DNA from: Aplysia californica
Taxonomy: Eukaryota; Mollusca; Gastropoda; Aplysiida; Aplysiidae
DNA: 64,000 nucleotides
Assembly: GCF_000002075.1 (NCBI RefSeq)
Contig: NW_004797308.1
Span: forward strand, 708,201-772,200
Reading direction: 5' to 3'
This document shows positions 10,588 through 64,000 of this stretch, in pieces (positions within the stretch are counted from its first letter, which is position 1; every line of letters begins with the position of its first letter). The notes beneath the pieces were generated by a model, which was not told where the DNA came from, did not search any database, and worked only from the letters and a program-made list of their open reading frames with translations. A program made the position numbers and the translations under genes.

Positions 10588-11127
10588 TTTGAACTTCCGG
10601 ATACATCAAGGAGTAAATGACTTTTTCGCATTCACTGGACAACATAATCACAACATCATTTTTTTCAATAATGTTGACTCATAGTAAGCTACCTGTAAAT
10701 GAAAAATTGTTACAGTAAAGCGAATGGAGTAGGTCTCATATTTTTTAGAGCAAATCTAATATTTGGGGTCAAATTTATGTTCACCTTTTATCCGTAAACA
10801 CGAAAATGTATTAATACGACGTTTACATTTGCATAAGCAATGAAAAAAATATTGTATTATATTTGTCAAGTATTCAAAGTTTTCGATATAAATCAAAAGA
10901 AGATTCCTATTTCTAGTCTTTAAGAAGCCAAATAAAATAAATTCATTACTCTTGACACACTTTCTCGAACTTGTTTGGGTTGCGTTTAACGACTGTTTGG
11001 TATGTTGTTAGGCACTATCAGCATTGCCGTTCTCAGGATGTTTTCTATGAACTTTGTGTGAAGACTGTTCCTACAATGGATTATTACTTGAGTTTGTGTT
11101 TCTGTGACTGACACCGTGCAGGAAAGT
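10588..11127. promoter_or_regulatory. Putative bidirectional promoter between the CCDC77-like gene and KDM5
   Basis: The two start codons are divergent and 540 bp apart (10587 minus, 11128 plus). On the minus side CCGGAAGT (ETS-type, 10593-10600) sits just upstream of AAAATGGCG (YY1-type), a combination common in TATA-less bidirectional animal promoters. No TATA box is obvious for KDM5. A weak acceptor CAG at 11118-11120 could mean that the KDM5 5' UTR is spliced, so its transcription start cannot be fixed. Confidence 0.6.
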
Positions 11128-55057
<43,930 letters not shown>

Positions 55058-55199
55058 CATTTCCTGTACTCTAAATGACCTTGTCGCGGTGTGTAGAGTG
55101 TGGTGTGTGGTGTGACCGTAATGTGTCGACTTTGGCTGTGTGTTCGATAAGGATGATTATGACAAACAGACACACGTGGAGCAGGATGGAGTTTAGTGC

Positions 55200-55265
55200 C
55201 CTGTGTCTCCTCCTCCTTACCTCCTTCCCTCCCTCCATCCCTCCCTCCATCCCTCCATCCATTCA
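55200..55265 (+). repeat. CTCC/CATCC-rich low-complexity repeat
   Basis: A pyrimidine-rich run of CCCTCCATCC-type units soon after the KDM5 stop codon; it could be mutable in length. Confidence 0.8.
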
Positions 55266-58200
55266 TTTTACATATGCTGTACAATTTGATTTGACTGTGT
55301 ATTAGATCTTTTAGCTTGTGGGTTTTCTTTGTCCCTCATTTTAATCTTCTGATGCAATGAATTTGTGTTACTGAAAGACATGTTCACAATTTTGTCTGAA
55401 TTGTTTACAGACTTCTTTAGATTTTTTTTCTTCTTTTGCATTTTTCTGTTCATATGATCTATGTAATCTCAGAAACCATGATGTGAGGATCATGATTTGG
55501 CAAATGTGGTTTTTGTGTATCGAGATGAACATAATTTGTAATTTGAGCAAATGATGTGAAAGTGTTCGTGGCATGGATGATTTGCTGAAGGTTTTGGAAG
55601 TAATGGGATGGTTGCTTTGCTGCTAGCCGAAACAAGTTGAGCTTTCGTCAAGACGTTAGTGTTTTGAGATTGGAGATTTGTACATGTAGGTCTGTTGTGT
55701 TTTCTGCTGTTTTAGGAATGAGCTGCTCTGTGAAGTGGTATTTATTTTGGAAATGTTTGTATGGCTTGTATTTGCTAACAGCATAGCACTGTCTTTTCTT
55801 TCTTTTTTGTTCTACGTTGCTGCATTGAAATGTTGTGCATACTGCCTCTGAGGCGATTTGGAATCTTTTTTTTTTTCTCTGTTGCAATGCAGAAAATTTC
55901 AAAGCTTTCATGGGGATTTTAATGATGTTGAAATATTTAGGCCTTCAGGGATTTGTTGGTCAACAAATTCAGTTGGATGTGAGTCTATGTATACCTGTGG
56001 CTGCCTTTGAGAAACTGGATTCACGTGATTGATAAAAGTCCATTTTATGATTGCACATAATCTAGATTTTAAAATGTACCAGATGTCAAATGTTCTGAGC
56101 CTTTGTTCATTTCTGACTGCTGTTTTTTTTTTTTTTAAACTCCCTTTTGTAAAGCCCAGTTGTTTGCATTTGCTTGAATTCTTGAAGTTAAAAACTCAGA
56201 CTACAGATGGCGCCCTTCCCATGTCCTGTGTGGATGTCTGGTCACAACACTGAGGGTATGTCCTGCGGTCTCCGATTCATCTCTTTTTGGTACATGGGAT
56301 GAGAACTGCTCTTTGAACAGTGGTGTAGAAAATGATCTTTTTCCTCAGATTTTGGATGGGAAAGACCCCGTACCGTCAGCGCTTATGTTACAGCGTGTCA
56401 GAAGTTAGGCTTGGGAGCTGTGTATTCATACGGCTTCCTATCATTGATTAAGCTAGAAGATTTTTTACCATTAAAGGAAGGTGTATGGCCGGCTGACAAG
56501 GGAGAAGGGGGTGGAGTCACCGTTAATCTTGTGTAGAAGCTGTGAGTCCAGATTACTTGCAAGAGATCCATTTTGACACATTCAAGGTGAAATGTATAGA
56601 GTTCTGTTTCAGTCATGGAGGATGTTTTTAAGTAAAACCAGTTGTGTATATTTTGTGCGTTCAACAAACACATAGCCCTTCTGTTCTTTTCCTTCAGGAG
56701 TGTGCCCTCTACTGGTGGGGCAGATCTTTACCCTTTTTGTCCTACGAGAGAGAAAGTTCTTTGTTTGGAAGTCTGTACTTCTGAGAGGACTTGTGGTGGT
56801 GCTAGAAGGTCAAAGACTTGCTTACTTCAATGTACTGTGAAATATTGGGCACAATGGTGGTGTCAGGCACACTGTGGCTTTATGTTAAGATTTTCCCGCA
56901 GTGTTTTAGCGACATATCACAGATCCTGAGGCTTGATGTGATTGGAATAACCTGATTTTACCTGAGAAGCTAAAGAAGAGTCACAATAGCTCCTCAGATT
57001 AATTGAAGGTCTGCGACAGAATTGAGATGCTCTCATTTCCATTCTGTTTCATTTGTCAGAATGAGTATTTTTGAACTTGTCTGTTGTGTGCCTGACACCA
57101 TCAGCCTGATTTGGTTTTTGGATGATGACAGTAGGTGGATGCCCTTGCCCTGACACGTGTGAGTTGGGTGGTGCGGTGCCCAGACCCAGTTGTTCCCATG
57201 TAATCAATTGTGTACTCTCAGTGTGCATGTATCTGGTGTTGTTTTTCTCATGTTTGTAGTCACCAGAACTCCACCATCATGAAGACATTGATCATTTTGT
57301 ATTCATTATTTTTGTGGTAATGGTGTTTTTAACGTCTCTTGTGGGAATGTTGTATTTTTTTTTTCCTGTCTGTTTTTTTTTTTCCTTTCATTTTTGTCTT
57401 CTTTGTACAGCTGAATACAGATTTATCCATGTTCATGGGTGGTTAACCACGTGACAGAACAATTTGCTGGGTTTGATTGAGAAAATGCAAATAACAATGG
57501 TCGAGCTGCCAAGATTAGTTTCCATCGAAGATTGAACTTTTGTCTGATCGTGATTCTGGGTCCCCTCTTAATGCAGTTTGTGCTAGTTCCTAGTGATGGA
57601 GAAAAGATTTTTGTTAGTTAATACAGTTTTGGGTTTCTGTTGGTTATGTTGATCATGAAGAGTGAAGTTTGGGGAGGGACATTATTTGTAAATTATTTGA
57701 GTATTGTTAGACCTATTTCACACAGTCTTCTATAGCAAGAAGCTTGTTTGAGGAGGTAACTTAAAATGATAGGCCCTGATAGCTGGTGTGTGCGTGATGA
57801 ACAGATAATACAGTTGGGGTCCAACTCTCCCAGAATGTTCTGTGTCGGGAATTTCTAAAATCTTTGCCGATTGTGCTGATGTGTGGGACGTAGAAGAAAG
57901 GATGAAGTACCAGGAGCCTTGTGGCTATTGGCATGTGACATGTGTCATGTCAGAAAATACAATTCTTTCCACTACGTTGTGCTGTGTGTCTGAGAAATAG
58001 CTGTACTGGCTGCTGGTCTAACATGTATCGTGTCGGAAGTTCACAAACTTTTTAATGAAAAGAAGCTGTTGGTTTATGTAGAGGTTTATGCTGAGAGACT
58101 TGCTCTTGCCGTTCGCCAAAGTTCTGTCTCACAAAAGGCGTGCTGGCTTGAAGGTTTTATATCCTGATTTATGAATGAAACAAAATTTAAGAAAAGGTGT

Positions 58201-59049
58201 GTATTTTGTAATGGATTATGACATTCTCAAACAGTTTTGAAAGTAAGATTTTGATTACTGAAGCTAGAATTAGGGAGTAAAGTATTTCCTTGTTCTGTGT
58301 CCTACTCTCGTCTCCAGGGTTGGAGGAACTTGTATCCATCCACTCCAAGATTGATTGTCTCTGAAATGTGAAACATGGTAGGGCTGTTTGAAAGAGCCAA
58401 CAACATATTTTTGTAATAGTAGAAGAATTGAGCCAGTCTGCTGCAGTAACCTTTGGAGCTGACTTTTGTTTCTTCAACCCATTGACTATTGACGTACATA
58501 CATACATTTGTTCTTTTGCTTCTGATTCCTCTGCCTTTGTTGGTAAGAATGTGTGCCTGATATTGTTCTGAGACTTGACAGAATGTACAGCTCTGGTGTC
58601 AGTCTCTGTCCCCGTGCCCATTGATTTCATTAGCTCTTTTGTCACTTCTGCTTCTGTTCTTAAACCATATATATCCTTTTAGAAATTGAAATGCCTTAGA
58701 GTATCTTTAGTGTTCATTTATGAGAGAAGAGCAGCTGATGTCAATTTTTCATACATGATGGACGTTTGTGCTTTTGCATTTTGGTTTTATTGTTAATTTT
58801 AAAAAAATGGAATTTCTGACACCTATGATTTTTCTTTTCTTTTCTCAGAATCGGAAGAGTGAAAAAGTAGCTCATTATAATGGTATATTTTACACTCAAT
58901 TTCTTCTGCTTAACTTCATCTTTTCCATTGAAACAGTAAAATCACTGATTTGTCTGTGATAAGAATAGTGTTATTTATTTGGCCTCTGACATTCTAAATT
59001 GATGAATGGCACAGGGATATTAAAAAAAACAAAAAAACAAAAAACATGA

Positions 59050-59055
59050 AATAAA
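59050..59055 (+). terminator. Candidate poly(A) signal AATAAA (proximal)
   Basis: AATAAA followed within 50 bp by a GT/T-rich stretch (TTTTGAGGTGACC, TTTTTGTTTTAG). Confidence 0.35.
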
Positions 59056-59470
59056 AACATGCAATTAATTTTGAGGTGACCAGTTGAGATTTTTGTTTTA
59101 GAGTAGTGAGTAATATTATCCAGTATAGAGTGTTGAGATTTTCAAAATACAATGTACAATGAGACAATCGCGTACTCTTTACTTGTGTAATATTAATATA
59201 TCATCTCTGTATGTAGAGGTAGCTGCCTTTTGATTGGGTTCTGATCCTTTCTTTCGGTTGTGGGCCAGCATTGCTGCTTTGCAGAATACTTGAATGGGAA
59301 TGTTGCAACTAACATTGATAGTGTCATGGGCAGATGTGATCGTTGCTTGCATGATGTGTGTCCTCTCTTCTTGTGCAAATATTTAAAAAGATGTCTTTTC
59401 TTCATCAGTTAGGGAAATAATAGTTTTTGCTTGAAGAGTTGTTATGCTGTAGAAGAATATGAAGCCCTCT

Positions 59471-59550
59471 TAACACTTTGCAGTCACACAGCCAGCTGTG
59501 ACCGTAACGGATCATTGTCACCGAGGCAAAGGTGACTGCAAAGTGGAGAG
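59471..59550. repeat. Hairpin-forming inverted repeat (MITE-like)
   Basis: CACTTTGCAGTCAC and GTGACTGCAAAGTG are perfect 14-bp inverted copies about 45 bp apart, with a smaller CAGCCAGCTG palindrome between them. The left flank is TTAA. It may be a very short TTAA-type MITE. Confidence 0.5.
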
Positions 59551-61205
59551 AAAAGGGACAATAGTTGGAAACTTAAGATTAAAATTCTAAATTTGTGCCT
59601 TTTTAGTTTTGATTTGGAAAAAATTGAATGTTCAGTTTGAAATATACACATGTGACTTACGTTTCTGATTTTATATCTAAACAGCAAGTTTTGGGTCTAG
59701 GGATTACCATTGTCACACAAGTGAAATGTTAACAAAATAGTGTCAAGTTTAAACCTCCCCCGGTTGAAGTTGGATGGTAACTCTATTTTCTGATTGTTAT
59801 CATTGGCCTGTATGTGCTTGAGCTGTCCTGATTGCCAAGTTTCTGTTGTGCAGCTAGATTACCAGAGGAAAGTTTGGGTTAAGCACCTTCCCCTAGGATA
59901 GTGTGTCCTAACATCAAACTCGTGGAGAAAAGAACTCTGGATCTTATAGAGTGAATCAGATGCCTCCTTTTGTCCCTCTCCTGGCGTGGCACTGTCTTGG
60001 TAGAGGAAAAAATTTCTATCCCTTGTGTTTGTCATAGTTATGTCAATGTCTGTCTGTTGAAAGGCCTGTGGGTGTTTGGTTGGCTCTGCTGCTCTTTCCA
60101 TGTCTGTTTCTTTAGTATTCTGATTGTCATCAGTGTCTGTTTCCTTTTCAAAATGTTGCTAAACCGTGGCTATCGCTGTAATGACATCAAGAGTGATTTA
60201 TAAGGCAGTGGTGAAAAAGACGTTGCCTGAAATATAACATTTTCATTTCTTATTTCCTTCTCCTTTTTTCCCAAGAGTTGTTTGAGTATTGTGTAATGTA
60301 CATTTGTCGTGACAGAGAAAAGTGCCGTGAGACACCAGATCTTTAAAAAAAAATGAAAATTTATTCTAAAATCATTTCTTATGGCTGTAGCTTCCCTCCG
60401 GTTAACCTGTACAAAGTGTACCATAAGAGATGGCGAATTTAACGTCGCAAAGAAAAAAAAGTAGGCGTTTCCTATCATTGAAGGGGAGATGTACACCCAA
60501 GCCTTTGATTAAAAAAGAAAATGTGGATAAATAGGAGATATGGGCAAAGGTCATGTGTACTGCGAATGTCGCTGGACATTGTTGGAGAGACAGACCTTGC
60601 GGTGAAACAAAATTCTATTGGACTCTAATTTGTTGCATTTGAAAGTGAGGAAAGTCTTGATCCTCTCGGTTGGTTTCAGGTTGACCCACCTGCATCAAAG
60701 AATAACGTTGCTTTGGATAGAAATTAGAAACTGTAGGCAGGTCATGTCACTTGCCATTAGAATTTACAGTTGAGCAAGGCAAGTTTGGTGCATTTTGTTG
60801 AATAGAAATTGACTGACTTTGCAGCGTTTAATTGTTGCTGGGAAGAGGTTGAGGTAGACTGATTGTATCCCAGTCAGGTTTAGTTACAGCATTGTCTTAT
60901 CTTTTTGTGCTGCACAAAGTTCAGTTGACTGTAGTGACCACAAGGGCTCAAGTTCTGCACCAAGTATTATAAAGCTGACTATCTTGTATAGATTAAATTC
61001 TTGGCATAGGTTGAAGTTGAAGTACGCACAGCTAATAGAGAGATTTGGTTCTTGCTATGACATGTTCTTATTGCCAGCTAAATGTGACCTTAACGTTATC
61101 GAAAAACACGGGTGTATTTAAGTATTTTAAGTCTCACTTTCCTTGACATGTTTATTTTGTGTCAGAAGATGTGGAGGTAGTTATCAGTTGCAGTGTTCTT
61201 GCTAA

Positions 61206-61211
61206 AATAAA
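61206..61211 (+). terminator. Candidate poly(A) signal AATAAA (distal)
   Basis: AATAAA followed by a T/GT-rich region (TTTGGTTTTATATTGC, TTGTTAATTGTTCAGG). Confidence 0.4.
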
Positions 61212-61844
61212 TTTGGTTTTATATTGCTTATTGTTAATTGTTCAGGTTTCACCTGCAAATTCTTTTAAGCTTCTCTCATCCCCGGAGATGATTATTTTTG
61301 GATAGAAATTTCAAATGTTTGGATTTAGCTACTAAATGTTTGGATGAAATATGTTTGAATTAAAGTAGCGTACCAAATGCTGGGATCGAAGTGTCCACTG
61401 TTTGGAATGGAAAATCTCCAGGTAAGGGTAGCATTGTTCTTGTTCTATGATTGCTGTTAAGTTTCAGGTTCTTTTTACATGAGCAATGAGAGCTAGTGTT
61501 TAAATTAGTATATACTTCATCCATCTGATAAAATAAATATTATTCACACATGATCATTGTCATCACCATTGATTGAAACGACATAAAAACCTAAATTTTT
61601 TTCATTCATACATGTGTTTTTCTTATTCCTTTTAAATGTTTAGATAAGTTTGTGTATTCATATTCAGTTGTGATTGACCCAGTTTGTTGACCTTTTACAT
61701 AAAATTGGTTTAGTTTGTTATATTTTCATAGTACCTTGTGCGTAAAAGTCTCTTCAGGGCTCATCAGTCTTCAGGTAAAAGCTACCAACTTGCCTCCCAT
61801 GCAAAAGTGTCCTGCTCAGTCTTTTTTGTGTTGACATGGTCAGT

Positions 61845-61893
61845 TTTAGTAAGGTTTTACGGCACTCGCAACTGCATAAGGTCATATGAGCGC
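61845..61893 (-). mobile_element. SINE-like family A, 3'-end fragment
   Basis: The minus strand reads GCGCTCATATGACCTTATGC, AGTTGCGAGTGCCGTAAAAC, CTTACTAAA, the family 3' end. The 5' part is absent. Confidence 0.75.
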
Positions 61894-62282
61894 GCATGGT
61901 CCGTTGGTAATTATTTTTGTTTATCCATTAGTAAAGGATAAAAGGCTTTAGTCGAAAGTCAGAGAAAAAAACAGCCTGTGTATGCTACCTGGGCAGAACT
62001 CCAAATTTATCCAATTGCAAAAGTGAAGAAACTGATGAGTATTTATAACAAATGGGTACTTTCAAAGACAACACTCATTTGTTCATGGAGGAAAACAGGT
62101 AATTGAAAGTAAATATCAGTTGTTCTGAGTGTTAAAAAAAATCTATTATGGACTCGACCTACTGGAAGAACGAAGAAGTGAAGTTCAAGTTCAGTTTTAT
62201 AGAAAAGAAACTCCCAACAAATACAGTGGTCGTTTTGTGGTACATGTATGATGAATGGATCTTTGGACTAACAGAACATCCG

Positions 62283-62460
62283 TGGGTGGTTGGCGGGTGC
62301 TCTGGTGTGGTTTGCTCCTTCTTTCCTATCAAACATCTATCGTCCTTATCTCCCCTCCTTTTTTATGTTGGTTACTCTCTTGTAACACATATAATCTTTT
62401 GGCGCTCATAAAACCTTATGCAGTTGCGAGTGCCGTAAAACCTCTACTAAACCAACCAAC
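62283..62460 (+). mobile_element. SINE-like family A, best-preserved copy
   Basis: TGGGTGGTTGGCGGGTGCTC through GCAGTTGCGAGTGCCGTAAA and ACCTCTACTAAACC. A possible 7-bp target-site duplication AACATCC is at 62275-62281 and 62463-62469. It is closest to the inferred family consensus. Confidence 0.8.
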
Positions 62461-62987
62461 CTAACATCCCATCTCCAGTAGGACTAGATCTGCTCAGATG
62501 CTCAAATAGATGGAGAAACATGAAACTTTTCATCAGCCCAAATGCAAGAACATCCTGTTGTGAATTGAACCTCATTCAGTTCAGTTTTGAACTGCAAACC
62601 CTCACAGTTTGGTTTGTAGTTTGTCAGTTAACTGTGCCTCAGCCTCCAGACTGAATGTGGTGTTCCGTGTGCTGAGGCTAAAATGAGGAAATGGTTTCTT
62701 TACAACGTGGTGGTTACTGCAAGGTAATTGTTGAAAACATAGAGAATGTCTCTCCAATCATTTTGCTGGTAAATTATACACTGCTGGCTTTACCATCTGG
62801 CCTACAAAAAGATACATTTTGTAGGAACATCATCTTCCGAGTAGTACATTTCAGTTTGCTGGGAAAAGGGAAAAAATGGTGAGGAGTAGTATATCAGGAG
62901 TCCATTATGATTACTTTCACTCTGAACTAGACTTTATAAAAAAATAGATATTTTTATGTCCCGATCAACACAATTTAGAATATTTTT

Positions 62988-63128
62988 TAAGCTGGCTTCG
63001 ACAGTCTTTCAGGGCCAACCCGGGCTGAGAAGGATACAATATCCCCGCCGAAAATTCTCCCCACTTGGGAATAGAACACTGGTCTCAAGCATGTGATGGC
63101 GAAGTGCCTAACCGCTACACCACAGATG
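62988..63128 (-). mobile_element. tRNA-derived SINE-like repeat, minus orientation
   Basis: The minus strand has GTGGTGTAGCGGTTAGGCAC (A-box type) and GTGTTCTATTCCCAAG (B-box type) at tRNA-like spacing, then CCCGGGTTGGCCCTGAAAGA. It is the head of a tRNA-derived SINE rather than a functional tRNA. Confidence 0.5.
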
Positions 63129-64000
63129 CAAGTTGAACCAGATTTCCATTTTTTTAAAATGTAGGGACAGCACAGCAGATGACTATGGTTTGAATCCGTA
63201 ATAGAGCTTTTCAGGATAATTGCAAGTTCTTAAGGGGATTTTTGCCGATTTTGGGTCAGGCTATGCACATTGAGATGTTGGCTGATTTTTGAAGATCAAC
63301 CAGTTTTTTGTCTAGAAATATCATTGACACAATTGAGAAAGTCTTTTTTCTCGTCGTAAATTCCCTTTGAAAACATGAGGCTGGGTTAATGTAGTGAATT
63401 TTCACAATAATTGTCGTTTTTCGCAAAATGTCATTTTTTTGCAGTTTTTTCCCTACTCCTTCCTTAGTTTTCTTCCTTTTGATATGAAACTTTCAGGGAA
63501 AATAGATGGCAGGGCTGCCATCAAAATAACGGAGAGATATTTGCGAAAAAAAATGTCGATTTTCCATTGGCAAGCGATTACGCAACCTAAATTTAGAAGT
63601 TTTTTTATACTTTGGGAAAATTCTCATATTTTTTTTTCTTTTGCACTTATTGAAAAAAACTTGCTGTTATGCTGATAGGGTCTGGTTCAGGTATACTCTC
63701 ACCAAATCTGGTCAGTAAATAAGAAAGCCTTAGGGATTTTAAATTCATTATTTTCAAGATGGCGACCGTTTCCATAGCATCCGCTGTAGCTATGCCACAA
63801 TGAAATTGCGTATCAAGAGATTTTACTATGCCTAACTTATATGTGTACTTAGATTTGATCTCAGGCAACAATTACAAACATAGAAATTGTTCCTCAAGGG
63901 TCGCCTCCTGTTAAGGCTCTCCTCCTCAACCCACTACAGATAAACGAGAAACAAGAAATGATAAAATACAACCTTGTTTGAGTAAGAGTAAGAATTTTAC

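Larger units (their letters stand above)
55058..61230 (+). other. KDM5: Presumed long 3' UTR of KDM5
   Basis: No coding potential or splice-consistent exon was recognised over about 6 kb after the stop, and no other gene starts here. AATAAA signals at 59050-59055 and 61206-61211 are the best candidate poly(A) signals, implying a 4.0- or 6.1-kb 3' UTR. Vertebrate KDM5A also has a long 3' UTR. The end point is inference. Confidence 0.45.
61231..64000. other. Right-edge region with repeats and no gene recognised
   Basis: Contains SINE-like family A copies (61845-61893 fragment, 62283-62460 full length) and a tRNA-derived SINE-like stretch (62988-63128). The AT-rich block at 63340-63860 has the style of an old dispersed repeat but no identifiable ends. 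No coding exon was recognised on either strand. Confidence 0.5.

Noticed and set aside
56642-56929. Cys-rich 95-codon open frame in the presumed 3' UTR
   Set aside because: No signal peptide, no conserved cysteine pattern and no splice partners; likely chance.

Overview
The window is eukaryotic, intron-rich and AT-leaning. It carries one nearly complete large animal gene and the 5' end of a second, divergent gene. The main gene is a KDM5/JARID1 (Lid/RBP2-type) histone H3K4 demethylase on the plus strand. I could join 34 coding exons from 11128 to 55057, all with GT-AG introns and all phase-consistent, into a 2074-residue protein. It has the full KDM5 order: JmjN, ARID, PHD1, JmjC, C5HC2 zinc finger, PLU-1 region, PHD2, a conserved helix, PHD3. 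After PHD3 comes an unusual acidic tail of about 340 residues. Protein similarity to vertebrate KDM5A/B, the exon-dense gene structure and the repeat content (short SINEs, TTAA-flanked MITEs, TAGATC repeats) suggest an invertebrate bilaterian, most likely a mollusc. The species is inference only.

Layout. 1-10587, minus strand: the first three coding exons of a CCDC77-like coiled-coil gene, which runs off the left edge. Its 7.8-kb first intron holds a SINE-like repeat, two TTAA-flanked elements, the 3' end of an old LTR retrotransposon, a degraded ORF fragment, TAGATC repeats and a 225-bp tandem duplication. 10588-11127: a compact divergent (bidirectional) promoter; the two start codons are 540 bp apart. 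11128-55057: KDM5. Intron 4 (13411-21165) is the longest of the larger introns near the 5' end and has a GC-richer segment and many long G or C homopolymers. 55058 to about 59.1 or 61.2 kb: a long presumed 3' UTR. About 61.2-64 kb: no gene seen, only repeats.

Human KDM5A and CCDC77 are also neighbours in head-to-head orientation, so the pair looks like a deeply conserved divergent gene pair. KDM5 removes methyl groups from H3K4me2/3 in the nucleus; CCDC77 is a coiled-coil protein reported in centrosome proteomes. Nothing in the sequence says they work together beyond sharing a promoter.

Mobile DNA is frequent but mostly small. A SINE-like family has nine recognisable copies. One of them landed exactly on the splice donor of KDM5 exon 13 and duplicated it as its 13-bp target-site duplication. 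Two TIR families flanked by about 7-bp target-site duplications, three TTAA-flanked elements, tRNA-derived SINEs and a LINE 3' end make up most of the rest.
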